A DNA stretch of 64,000 bases from GCA-2718035 sp964435285 (GTDB lineage: Bacteria > Bacteroidota > Bacteroidia > Flavobacteriales > TMED113). The DNA is taken from the NCBI GenBank assembly GCA_964435285.1, contig CAYSYA010000002.1, positions 1 to 64,000 on the forward strand, written 5' to 3'. A program made the translations under genes and the position numbers. This document shows positions 27,765 through 35,340 of the stretch, piece after piece (the first letter of the stretch is position 1; every line of letters starts with the position of its first letter). The notes beneath the pieces are model-generated. The model did no database searches, had not been told where the DNA came from, and saw only the letters and a program-made list of their open reading frames with translations.

Positions 27765-29324
27765 TCTGTTAACACTAACAATTGGGATTTCTTTGTTAGG
27801 AAAAAGGTGTTCGTGTTTTTTATCAGGTACTAAACCGGCTCTTTTTGCTTCAAATAAGAAATTCTCATATTCAATTATGTATTGATCGGAATATCCGTGA
27901 GTTGCATCATAGGCAGTCATAGAGTTTTTCCCTAAACTAGTTTTAGTTTTATTAGGGTCAATAGAGTGAAGTTCAACTATTAATAAACCATATTTTTTTA
28001 AATAAGGTTTCCAATTTGAAAAATGTTCATAAAGATTTTGGCATAAATCTTCATTTTTTATTCGTTTTCCTCTAAAAGCAAAACTGCATTTAGAATTAGA
28101 TTTATGAGAATTATTTTTAATAGGTTCTTTATAAATTCTATTGTGGTCTAAAAATGATCTTACATTTAACAAGTCTTCTAAGTTGATATTATATTCTTTT
28201 TTAATTTTTAGAGCTAGTTCAGTAGGATTTCCAATATCTCCAAATGCTGTATTAGCCCAAATATCAGCATTTTTAATATTTTCCTTAGTAACCTCTAGAG
28301 CCTTGTAATTAAAATCACTACCAATAATAGTAAGAGGGTGGTCATTTAAAATTTTTCCTCTTTCAGTTTTATAATATATTAAATCAAATATGTGTTCAAT
28401 TAATGAACCATCTCCGCAACCAATATCTATGAATCCTTTAGGTTGTTGGTCAATGGGTAGATTAAATAAATTTATTATGATTTCATCTACTTTTTTAAAA
28501 TATAATTTATGTGCTCCACCACTTCCCCATACGTTCATTTTTCTATCAACATGAATTTCAGCCGAATTTTCTTCTCTTTCCCAAAGAATAAAAGGGTTGT
28601 CAAAGATTAATTCATTTAATTTTCTAAATGTAGGTAAGTAAGAAACCGTTACTCCATAAGCAGAGGCTCTTTTAAATAAAAATTTTCCAAGCTCTGTTAC
28701 TGAGTTGTTTTGAATTTTAATAATGTTTAAATAAATGAATAATTTTTTTAAAATTTGTTTCCATCGATTATTTATATTGAATTTATCATAAGAATTTAGG
28801 TTCAAGTAATTTTTTCTAGATAAATTAACAAGTATAGGTCCTAAAATTACTCCATCAATATGATTAACTAAATTAATACTTTCGTCATTTAATTTTATTA
28901 AATCTTTTCGATTATTTAAATAATCATCAATCATTTTTTGCAGTTGAACCTCATCTTCAGTCATTTTATTTTCTTTGAATTCTAAAATAATATCATAATC
29001 AAAATCATTTTCAAAGAATAGATTAATTTGTTTATAAATATTAAAGATTTCAATTAAATCAACAGAGCTATTTTTTTTAAATAAAATATCATTATCTTCA
29101 AAATATTGAGTTAGCCAACCTTGACAACAAAGTAATCTTAGAGCTATATTTAAATATCCTTCGTTTGCATTGTATTTTTTTGATAGAAGAGAAAGACTAA
29201 TTTTTTCATCCTTAAATTCATTTAATATTTTTTTTTTACCAAGTGCTAAAACTGTAGGGATTATAGCAATTCCATCTAAATGATAGAATATATACGATCT
29301 CAATTTTTTTTTATTTGTATTCAT
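27750..29324 (-). CDS. Large class I SAM-dependent methyltransferase (possibly AprA-MT2-like)
   Basis: A 524-residue protein. The SAM-binding motif GFIDIGCGDGSLIEHIFD lies at about residues 295-312, followed by TIIGSDFNYKALEVTKENI, so the Rossmann fold is C-terminal. The first ~100 residues look like a winged-helix unit (LSLLSKKYNANEGYLNIALR), and a second similar unit appears near 155-225, before ATAYGV-like ASAYGVTVSYLPTFRK. Other marked motifs are NVWGSGGAH and MTAYDATHGYSDQYIIEY. I recall similar proteins in Bacteroidota and a resemblance to the AprA MT2 domain, but cannot confirm it. Substrate unknown. A strong two-box promoter lies just upstream. Confidence 0.7.
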   Translation of the reverse strand: MNTNKKKLRSYIFYHLDGIAIIPTVLALGKKKILNEFKDEKISLSLLSKKYNANEGYLNIALRLLCCQGWLTQYFEDNDILFKKNSSVDLIEIFNIYKQINLFFENDFDYDIILEFKENKMTEDEVQLQKMIDDYLNNRKDLIKLNDESINLVNHIDGVILGPILVNLSRKNYLNLNSYDKFNINNRWKQILKKLFIYLNIIKIQNNSVTELGKFLFKRASAYGVTVSYLPTFRKLNELIFDNPFILWEREENSAEIHVDRKMNVWGSGGAHKLYFKKVDEIIINLFNLPIDQQPKGFIDIGCGDGSLIEHIFDLIYYKTERGKILNDHPLTIIGSDFNYKALEVTKENIKNADIWANTAFGDIGNPTELALKIKKEYNINLEDLLNVRSFLDHNRIYKEPIKNNSHKSNSKCSFAFRGKRIKNEDLCQNLYEHFSNWKPYLKKYGLLIVELHSIDPNKTKTSLGKNSMTAYDATHGYSDQYIIEYENFLFEAKRAGLVPDKKHEHLFPNKEIPIVSVNRLICK

Positions 29325-29340
29325 TATTTAAATATGGTAG

Positions 29341-29371
29341 CAAATCTAATATTTTCACTAATTTTATCAAA
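29341..29371 (-). promoter_or_regulatory. Putative promoter of the methyltransferase gene
   Basis: On the minus strand, TTTG (29371-29368) and TAGATTTG (29348-29341) are 19 bp apart, a full match to the Bacteroidota TTG-N17-23-TAnnTTTG pattern. It is 16 bp from the start codon at 29324. The -33 box overlaps the ATG of the divergent hydrolase gene, so the two genes may interfere with each other. Confidence 0.6.
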
Positions 29372-30261
29372 TGAAAAACACATTATATATATTATTTTTT
29401 TTATTATTTATTTCGTGTGAAAGCGATTTAAACAATTATACTGCATGTGATTTTCCTCAACAATTAAGTTGTTGTGGTGGGGCAGAATTTTCAGTCCTAT
29501 CATTTAACAGGCTAGAATCAACTTCGTTAAATAGTACATTAAGACTTATTCAAGATTTGAGTCCTGATGTTGTTGGTTTACAAGAATCTTATGGAATTGG
29601 TTTGGACATTGCTACAAGTTTAGGTTACTGCTATTATGGTAATAATGACTCTAGTTTAGCATTTTTATCCAAATTTGAAATGGAATTTATTGATGATAAT
29701 TATGTAAGAATCCACCTTAATGATGATCAAGTCATCAATTTTTTTAATATTCACTTTACTGCTTTTCCTTACCAACCATACCAAATTAGAGATGGGGAAC
29801 TAAATACGGTCTGGGAAATAGAACATGAGGCTGAAGAAACTAGAAGAGAAGAATTTCAAGATTTACTTGGAAATTTACATTCCTTAATTAAAGACGAAGA
29901 AATAATCTTGGTTGGAGATTTTAATGAACCATCTCACCTAGATTGGAATATAGAAGCTGCAAATCAAGGATTAAATTTCGGGTATGAAATAAATTGGCCT
30001 ATTTCAAGTAATTTAGAGTCCATAGGGATGATTGATTCATACAGACAAAAACATCCAAACTCTATCACTCATCCAGGCTTTACATGGACTCCTTTTCAAT
30101 CGGAAAATGAAGTTCATGATAGAATTGATTTTGTTTATTATTCTGGGAGGCTTGATTTAAATGAAGTATCTCTTGTTGGACCTGATTATCTGTCTGATAT
30201 CGTAATTGATTATTATGAGTCAGATCACCGAGCTGTATTTGCTAAATTTACTATCCAGTAA
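29371..30261 (+). CDS. Endonuclease/exonuclease/phosphatase-family lipoprotein
   Basis: A 296-residue protein with a lipoprotein signal (LLFISCESD, Cys16), so probably outer-membrane or periplasmic. The mature domain has EEP-fold motifs in order: FSVLSFNRLE, DVVGLQES, FFNIHFTAF, ILVGDFNEPS, DRIDFVYY, and a C-terminal ESDHRAVFAKF. These hold the metal-binding Glu/Asp and the catalytic His of DNase-I-like phosphodiesterases. Substrate could be nucleic acid, a phospholipid or another phosphoester. Its 3' end overlaps the convergent DUF2256 gene by 11 bp. Confidence 0.85.
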   Translation: MKNTLYILFFLLFISCESDLNNYTACDFPQQLSCCGGAEFSVLSFNRLESTSLNSTLRLIQDLSPDVVGLQESYGIGLDIATSLGYCYYGNNDSSLAFLSKFEMEFIDDNYVRIHLNDDQVINFFNIHFTAFPYQPYQIRDGELNTVWEIEHEAEETRREEFQDLLGNLHSLIKDEEIILVGDFNEPSHLDWNIEAANQGLNFGYEINWPISSNLESIGMIDSYRQKHPNSITHPGFTWTPFQSENEVHDRIDFVYYSGRLDLNEVSLVGPDYLSDIVIDYYESDHRAVFAKFTIQ

Positions 30262-30391
30262 CTTTTTTTTTATTTCTTCTACATCTCTCGCTACAATATT
30301 TAACATCATTCCAGTTTCTTTTCCATTTTTTTCTCCAATTAAATGGCAACTCACAGACAATACAAATTTTAAATTCTAAGTTCTTTTTCAA
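30251..30391 (-). CDS. DUF2256 small zinc-knuckle protein
   Basis: A 46-residue gene with a TTG start. Reading: CIVC (Cys10, Cys13), the signature PFNWRKKWKRNW, then DVKYCSERCRR (Cys33, Cys37) and a basic tail. This is the whole DUF2256 pattern, whose four cysteines suggest one zinc. No ATG is available: an in-frame TGA lies 27 nt (nine codons) upstream of TTG. It starts 4 bp after the stop of blh and so is likely its operon partner. From memory, DUF2256 genes often lie near cryptochrome/photolyase genes, so a light-related setting fits. Function is unknown. Confidence 0.88.
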   Translation of the reverse strand: MKKNLEFKICIVCELPFNWRKKWKRNWNDVKYCSERCRRNKKKVTG

Positions 30392-30395
30392 ATTT

Positions 30396-31292
30396 TTATT
30401 TATTGTAAAAGTTGCTCATAACTAAAGCATGGGGAAGTGTAATAACTGAGACTATTATTAAAATAACCATAGGAAGTGAAATATTTATGACGTTATTTAA
30501 AGATGCATAACAAATTATAAACGTAAAAAAATAAGCAGCAATAGAGTGGGGGATAAGTAGTTTAATGAAATTAAAAATATTTTTTATTTTTTTTATTTTT
30601 TTTAAGTATTTGTATTCATGGAAAAGTGATCTAAATGAGTGGATAAAGACAAAGTACAGTGTAAATCCAATTATTATAGGGAATAAGTAAAATGTAACGA
30701 ATATTAAAAAGTATTGAAAAATTTCAGAAAACATATCCTCAGTAGTAATATATTTTTTGTAAACTAAAAAAAGCAACATTAAAACTGTCAAAATTAAACT
30801 AACGTAGAATAAATTTGAAATAATTTTGTCACTGTAAATACTAGAAAATTGTTTAGTATCAAAAAAAAATTCACTTGTTAATATAAGTTCAGAACTGTTT
30901 AAAAAAAGTAAACTAGTCATTAAGAATAATCCCCATATAATAAAAACAAAGTTTTTCGCTTTAAATTTTAATTTATAGTCTGAAAAATGTGATTCTCCAA
31001 AATGATAGGCTGAGATTATTAAAAAAAATATGAATGAATAATATGGCCACCATATCCATGCGATTAAATAAATAAAAGCGATAAATAAATAAATGGTATA
31101 AAATGAAAATACTGATATTTTGTTTTTTGAAAGAAATAAAATATTATCAAGGGAACCATGCGGGATACCAAACAAAATTATAAGAGAACTACTAATTAAA
31201 ATTTGATTTTGAAAATTAATATCACCAAATCCAGCATAAATATTAAATATGATAAAAATAGATATTAAATAAAGAAATGAAAAAACGTTCAT
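30396..31292 (-). CDS. blh: Brp/Blh-family beta-carotene 15,15'-dioxygenase
   Basis: A 298-residue multi-pass membrane enzyme that splits beta-carotene into two retinals, the chromophore of proteorhodopsin. Histidines in the family positions are seen: IPHGSLDN (His45), AYHFGESHF (His97, His102), FIHSFRSLFHEY (His218, His225) and LPHALVM (His288). About eight hydrophobic helices fill the rest. It lies downstream of the proteorhodopsin gene on the same strand, but separated from it by a strong hairpin with a T-run that ends 2 bp before the blh ATG. It is locally very AT-rich. Confidence 0.93.
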   Translation of the reverse strand: MNVFSFLYLISIFIIFNIYAGFGDINFQNQILISSSLIILFGIPHGSLDNILFLSKNKISVFSFYTIYLFIAFIYLIAWIWWPYYSFIFFLIISAYHFGESHFSDYKLKFKAKNFVFIIWGLFLMTSLLFLNSSELILTSEFFFDTKQFSSIYSDKIISNLFYVSLILTVLMLLFLVYKKYITTEDMFSEIFQYFLIFVTFYLFPIIIGFTLYFVFIHSFRSLFHEYKYLKKIKKIKNIFNFIKLLIPHSIAAYFFTFIICYASLNNVINISLPMVILIIVSVITLPHALVMSNFYNK

Positions 31293-31324
31293 AAAAAAAA
31301 AAGTGGGGCGATTAACGCCCCACT
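31293..31324 (-). terminator. Strong hairpin with T-run between proteorhodopsin and blh
   Basis: On the minus strand, AGTGGGGCG (31324-31316), loop TTAAT, CGCCCCACT (31310-31302), then a run of ten T ending 2 bases before the blh ATG. Nine perfect base pairs, mostly G-C, in a region that is otherwise nearly all A/T. It is the most stable intrinsic-terminator-like structure in the window. It should end most proteorhodopsin transcripts, and any read-through transcript of blh carries it directly next to the start codon. Confidence 0.9.
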
Positions 31325-31329
31325 ATTCA

Positions 31330-31337
31330 CAAAATTA
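31330..31337 (-). promoter_or_regulatory. Possible -7 box for a separate blh transcript
   Basis: On the minus strand this reads TAATTTTG, a perfect TAnnTTTG match in the short gap after the proteorhodopsin stop. The implied start would fall at about 31325-31324, the first base of the hairpin, so the blh mRNA would begin with the stem-loop. No TTG is seen at -33, so it may be chance. Confidence 0.25.
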
Positions 31338-31344
31338 ATATTAA

Positions 31345-32097
31345 TTAAGCTTTCTTTGCTGATTCAGTAATAGCAATATTGTATACTACTAAACCAAAAC
31401 CAATTTTGTTGATAGCATCAGCTATGTTGTAAAAAAGATCAACGTTTTCTGATCCCCAACCTAAAGCTGTGTTTAACCAACCACCATCCATGCACATATA
31501 TCCAATTGGATAGATAGCCCAACCAACTAAAACAAACCAAGCTAGTGTTCTAACACCACATTTGATGTTTTCAGAAGCATTTTCAGCTAATTTTGCAACT
31601 TCACCAAACCAAGCAGTATATAAAATATATACATAACCGATAGTTGAGATTACTCCCCATTTTACAGAGTGAGCAGTACTTCCATCTACGTTAAATGCTT
31701 CTCCAATATATCCAGCAACAAGCATCCAAAGTGAAGCTCCAATTAATTTGTAAAGTAAACTTCTTTTTGCACCAGCAAGTACCGTTAGTAGATAAAATTC
31801 TACACACATTAATGGCACAGTTAAAATCCAATCAACATATCTAAAGAATGTTGGGTTTTCACCTGTTGCAAGGTAGTAGTCTCTCATGTAGAAATAATGT
31901 ACAGCAGCTATACCTGTAATAAGAGCAGATATTAACAGAGACTTTCTCCATTTAGTGCTAACAGAATTCATTTCAAAGAAAAAGAATACAGAGGCTGCAA
32001 ACATAGCCATGTATCCAATAAAGAATGTGAATCCTACGTAGTCATTAGGTGCCATGACCTCAATAGCCATAAGATTACTAATAAATTCTAAATTCAT
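31345..32097 (-). CDS. Proteorhodopsin (light-driven proton pump)
   Basis: A 250-residue seven-helix retinal protein. The helix C motif RYVDWILTVPLMCVE gives proton acceptor Asp89, Thr93 and proton donor Glu100 (D-T-E, the proton-pump set; Asp97/Thr101/Glu108 in the reference numbering). His67 (AAVHYFYMRDYY) and Arg86 are also conserved. The retinal-binding lysine is Lys231 in DAINKIGFG. The tuning residue is Met97 (position 105), typical of green-absorbing forms. The gene is visibly richer in G+C than its neighbours. Retinal would come from blh just downstream. Confidence 0.98.
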   Translation of the reverse strand: MNLEFISNLMAIEVMAPNDYVGFTFFIGYMAMFAASVFFFFEMNSVSTKWRKSLLISALITGIAAVHYFYMRDYYLATGENPTFFRYVDWILTVPLMCVEFYLLTVLAGAKRSLLYKLIGASLWMLVAGYIGEAFNVDGSTAHSVKWGVISTIGYVYILYTAWFGEVAKLAENASENIKCGVRTLAWFVLVGWAIYPIGYMCMDGGWLNTALGWGSENVDLFYNIADAINKIGFGLVVYNIAITESAKKA

Positions 32098-32121
32098 ATT
32101 ATAATTTTTTGATTAAACTTC

Positions 32122-32160
32122 GTAAATGTATAATTATTTTGGCTAATAATTATACAAAAA
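32122..32160 (-). promoter_or_regulatory. Putative proteorhodopsin promoter
   Basis: On the minus strand, TTTTTG (32160-32155) and TACATTTAC (32130-32122). The second box differs from TAnnTTTG at its last base, and the spacing of 24 is one over the usual range. The predicted start would leave a leader of about 20-28 bases. It lies in a 137 bp gene-free gap between mnmE and proteorhodopsin, both read leftward. Confidence 0.35.
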
Positions 32161-32234
32161 TCAAAAAAAAATAAATTTTTAATAAAATTTTATACTTTTT
32201 CAGATAAAAATTCTGTGGAAAAAAATTATAAAAT

Positions 32235-33605
32235 TTATTTTCCAATGCAAAAATCTTTAAAAATTGAGTCCAAAAGGTCTTCATTAGTGATTTCACCAGT
32301 TATTTCTCCTAAACTATTTAATGCTGTTTTTATATCTATGGATAATAATTCTCCAGAAATTTTAGATTGAATCCCAGTCTTTATTAATCTTATACTCTCT
32401 AAAGTATTAATTAAAGCTTCGTAATGTCTCTGATTTGTGATTACAAATTCATGATTCAAGTTTTTCCATTTTTTAGTTTTATGTAAAATAGAATTTAAAA
32501 TTTCATCAATTCCAATATTATTTAGTAAAGAGCAATAAATTATTTCACCTTCAAATTCTATAATTTCATTTTTGTTTAAATCAGTTTTATTTCCAACTAA
32601 TATAACTTCTATGTTTTTTGTTTTTATAGACTCTAGGTTATCGATAATTTGAGTTTTGTTAAAATCGTTTATATCAAATAAATAAATTATTATTGCTGCT
32701 TCATTTATTTTTTCATGAGTCTTTTGAATTCCAATCTTTTCAATTTCATTATTTGTTTTTCTTAATCCTGCAGTATCAATAAAACGAAACTCAAATCCTT
32801 CAATATTAAAAGTTTCTTCAATAATATCTCTAGTTGTACCTTTGATATCAGATACTATAGCTTTTTCTTCATTCAAGATTTTATTTAATAAAGTTGATTT
32901 TCCAGAATTAGGTGGTCCTACTATTGTAATTGGTATGCCATTTTTTATTGCATTACCATATTTAAAGGATTTTATAAGAGGGTCAATTTTTGTAATTATA
33001 TCGGACAATAAATTTATCAATTCCTTTCTATCAGCAAATTCTACATCCTCGGTACTAAAATCTAATTCTAGTTCTATTAAAGCTCCAAACTTAATTAATT
33101 TTTTTCTTAGTAATTGAATATTTTCTGAGTACCCTCCCCTCATCTGTTTCATTGCAAGTTCATGGCTTTTTGAATTTTTGGCTCCAATTAAATTTGCAAC
33201 AGATTCTGCTTGAGAAAGATCTAGCTTTCCATTTAAAAATGCCCTAAGGGTGAACTCACCTCTTTTTGCTAATGAACAACCTTTATTAATTAATAGCTCA
33301 ATAATTGATTTTTGTATATATTCAGACCCATGACATGAGATTTCAATCATATCTTCACCAGTATAGGATTTAGGTGCTTTGAAGTAAGTAAGAATAACTT
33401 CATCTATTATTTGATTTAAATCTTTTATTTTTCCATAGTATGCTATGTTTGGTTTTAATTCCTTTGTTTTAATAACTCTTTTTGAAAAAAATATTTTTTT
33501 ACAAATATTTAAAGCTTGAGCACCAGATACTCTAATTAATGCAATTGCACTTTCTCCGTGACCGGTAGAGACAGAACATATTGTATTTTCTTGTAATTTA
33601 TTCAC
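32235..33605 (-). CDS. mnmE: tRNA modification GTPase MnmE (TrmE)
   Basis: A 456-residue GTPase that with MnmG makes the 5-carboxymethylaminomethyl group on wobble uridine 34. The N-terminal folate-binding domain starts ENTICSVSTGHGESAIALIR. The G domain has G1 VGPPNSGKSTLLN (around residue 224), G2/G3 in KGTTRDIIEE and DTAGLR, and G4 VGNKTDL. The C-terminus ends FCIGK, the conserved Cys motif. Length is normal. Transcribed leftward, with TATTTTTG on the minus strand at 33631-33624 as a possible -7 box. Confidence 0.97.
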   Translation of the reverse strand: MNKLQENTICSVSTGHGESAIALIRVSGAQALNICKKIFFSKRVIKTKELKPNIAYYGKIKDLNQIIDEVILTYFKAPKSYTGEDMIEISCHGSEYIQKSIIELLINKGCSLAKRGEFTLRAFLNGKLDLSQAESVANLIGAKNSKSHELAMKQMRGGYSENIQLLRKKLIKFGALIELELDFSTEDVEFADRKELINLLSDIITKIDPLIKSFKYGNAIKNGIPITIVGPPNSGKSTLLNKILNEEKAIVSDIKGTTRDIIEETFNIEGFEFRFIDTAGLRKTNNEIEKIGIQKTHEKINEAAIIIYLFDINDFNKTQIIDNLESIKTKNIEVILVGNKTDLNKNEIIEFEGEIIYCSLLNNIGIDEILNSILHKTKKWKNLNHEFVITNQRHYEALINTLESIRLIKTGIQSKISGELLSIDIKTALNSLGEITGEITNEDLLDSIFKDFCIGK

Positions 33606-33655
33606 TTTTATAAATAATCATAACAAAAATACTCATTTTAAGAATATATATTTTC

Positions 33656-33663
33656 TAAGTTTG
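33656..33663 (+). promoter_or_regulatory. Bacteroidota -7 promoter box upstream of sucD
   Basis: TAAGTTTG is a perfect TAnnTTTG match 52 bp before the sucD ATG. A clear -33 TTG is not seen. A second, oppositely oriented box for mnmE lies at 33624-33631, so this gap probably holds two divergent promoters. Confidence 0.4.
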
Positions 33664-33714
33664 TCGTAGAATTAATAAAAAATTTAACTTTATATATCAT
33701 TAAACTAATACAAT

Positions 33715-34584
33715 ATGAGTATTCTTATTAATAAAAAATCAAAAATTTTAGTTCAAGGAATTACTGGAAAAGAAGGAACTTTTCATACTCAACAAATGAT
33801 TGATTATGGAACAAATATTGTTGCAGGTGTAACTCCGGGAAAAGGGGGTCAAAATCATCTTGGTAAACCTGTCTTCAATAAAGTTTCAGAAGCTATGAAC
33901 GAACTAGGTGCAAATGTCTCAGTAATTTTTGTTCCTCCTAAATTTGCTAGTTCTGCTATAATTGAATCAATTGATTCTGGAATTGATATTATTATTTGCA
34001 TTACTGAAGGTATTCCAGTAAAAGATATGACAATAGTCAAAAAAAAATTATCTAATAGTAATTCAATTTTAGTTGGTCCAAATTGTCCGGGGGTAATTAG
34101 CCCTGGTATAGGTAAAGTTGGTATAATGCCTGGCTTTATACATTCTCCTGGAAGTGTTGGTGTAATTTCTAGGTCAGGAACCCTTACTTATGAGGCTGTT
34201 GACCAATTAACAAAAGTTGGACTAGGTCAATCAACTTGTATTGGAATTGGTGGGGATCCAATTATTGGAACAAGTATGTGTGATGCAATAAAAATGTTTA
34301 TGAAAGATAATGACACCTCAGCTATTATAATGATTGGTGAAATTGGTGGTGAAATGGAGACTGAAGCGTCTAGATGGATAAAAGATAATGGAACTAAACC
34401 TGTTATTGGATTTATTGCAGGAAAAACAGCTCCTGAGGGTAGAACAATGGGGCATGCAGGTGCTATTATAGGAGGAGAAAGCGAAACTGCAGCTATGAAA
34501 ATGAGTATAATGAAAGAGTGTGGTATTCATGTTGTGGACTCACCTGCGGATATAGGAAAAGTTACTTTTGATGTATTAAACTAA
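33715..34584 (+). CDS. sucD: Succinyl-CoA ligase (ADP-forming) subunit alpha
   Basis: A 289-residue subunit of the citric-acid-cycle enzyme that makes ATP (or GTP) from succinyl-CoA. It starts with the CoA-binding Rossmann part (ILVQGITGKEGTFHTQQM), then has VGPNCPGVISPG and the phospho-histidine loop TMGHAGAIIGG near residue 245. Length is typical. It starts a rightward operon with fabG 5 bp downstream. sucC is not in the window. Confidence 0.97.
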   Translation: MSILINKKSKILVQGITGKEGTFHTQQMIDYGTNIVAGVTPGKGGQNHLGKPVFNKVSEAMNELGANVSVIFVPPKFASSAIIESIDSGIDIIICITEGIPVKDMTIVKKKLSNSNSILVGPNCPGVISPGIGKVGIMPGFIHSPGSVGVISRSGTLTYEAVDQLTKVGLGQSTCIGIGGDPIIGTSMCDAIKMFMKDNDTSAIIMIGEIGGEMETEASRWIKDNGTKPVIGFIAGKTAPEGRTMGHAGAIIGGESETAAMKMSIMKECGIHVVDSPADIGKVTFDVLN

Positions 34585-34589
34585 TAAAA

Positions 34590-35336
34590 ATGAAATTATT
34601 AAAAGATAAAGTTACAATTATAACTGGGGGCTCAAGAGGTATAGGTAAGTCCATATGTTTTAAGTTTGCTGAACATGGCTCTGATATTATTTTTACATAC
34701 AGATCATCAAAAGAAAAAGCTGAAATATTAAAAAATGAATTAAAATCTTTTGGTGTTAATGTAGAAGCAGTGATGTCTGATGCCAGTGATCTTGCATCAG
34801 CCCAAACTTTAATTGAAACCGTAGAAAAGAAATTCTCTAGAATTGATATATTAGTCAATAATGCGGGAATAACTAAAGATAATTTACTTATGAGAATGAG
34901 TGAGGATGATTTTGATAAAGTTATTGCGGTTAATATGAAATCAGTATTTAATATGACTAAATCTGTTCAAAGAACAATGTTGAAACAAAAATCAGGTTCA
35001 ATTATTAATTTAAGTTCTATTGTAGGAATTAGAGGAAATGCTGGGCAGTCAAACTATTCTGCATCTAAGGCTGGAATAATTGGTTTTACAAAATCTATTG
35101 CTTTAGAGCTAGGTTCAAGAAATATCAGATGTAATGCAATTGCACCTGGCTTTATTAAAACAGAAATGACGGATAGTTTAGATGATAAAATTATTCAAAA
35201 TTGGACTAATTCTGTCCCTTTAAAAAGAGTAGGGAGTGGATCTGATGTTTCAAATACTTGTTTGTTTTTAGCCTCGGATTTATCTTCTTATATTTCAGGC
35301 CAAGTTATAAATGTATGTGGGGGTTTATTAACATAA
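34590..35336 (+). CDS. fabG: 3-oxoacyl-ACP reductase
   Basis: A 248-residue short-chain dehydrogenase that reduces 3-ketoacyl-ACP in fatty-acid elongation. The NADPH-binding motif is TGGSRGIGKSICFKF, with Arg in TYRSSK for NADP preference, and NNAGIT in the centre. The catalytic set is Ser (NLSSIVG), Tyr and Lys in YSASKAGIIGF. The VNMKSVFN motif and IAPGFIKTEMT near the C-terminus are FabG-like. It lies 5 bp after sucD and 4 bp before the next gene. Confidence 0.95.
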   Translation: MKLLKDKVTIITGGSRGIGKSICFKFAEHGSDIIFTYRSSKEKAEILKNELKSFGVNVEAVMSDASDLASAQTLIETVEKKFSRIDILVNNAGITKDNLLMRMSEDDFDKVIAVNMKSVFNMTKSVQRTMLKQKSGSIINLSSIVGIRGNAGQSNYSASKAGIIGFTKSIALELGSRNIRCNAIAPGFIKTEMTDSLDDKIIQNWTNSVPLKRVGSGSDVSNTCLFLASDLSSYISGQVINVCGGLLT

Positions 35337-35340
35337 GTAT

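Noticed and set aside
32842..33117. Plus-strand open frame of 91 codons inside mnmE
   Set aside because: Antisense to the conserved GTPase domain; sequence is low in complexity and unlike any family I know.
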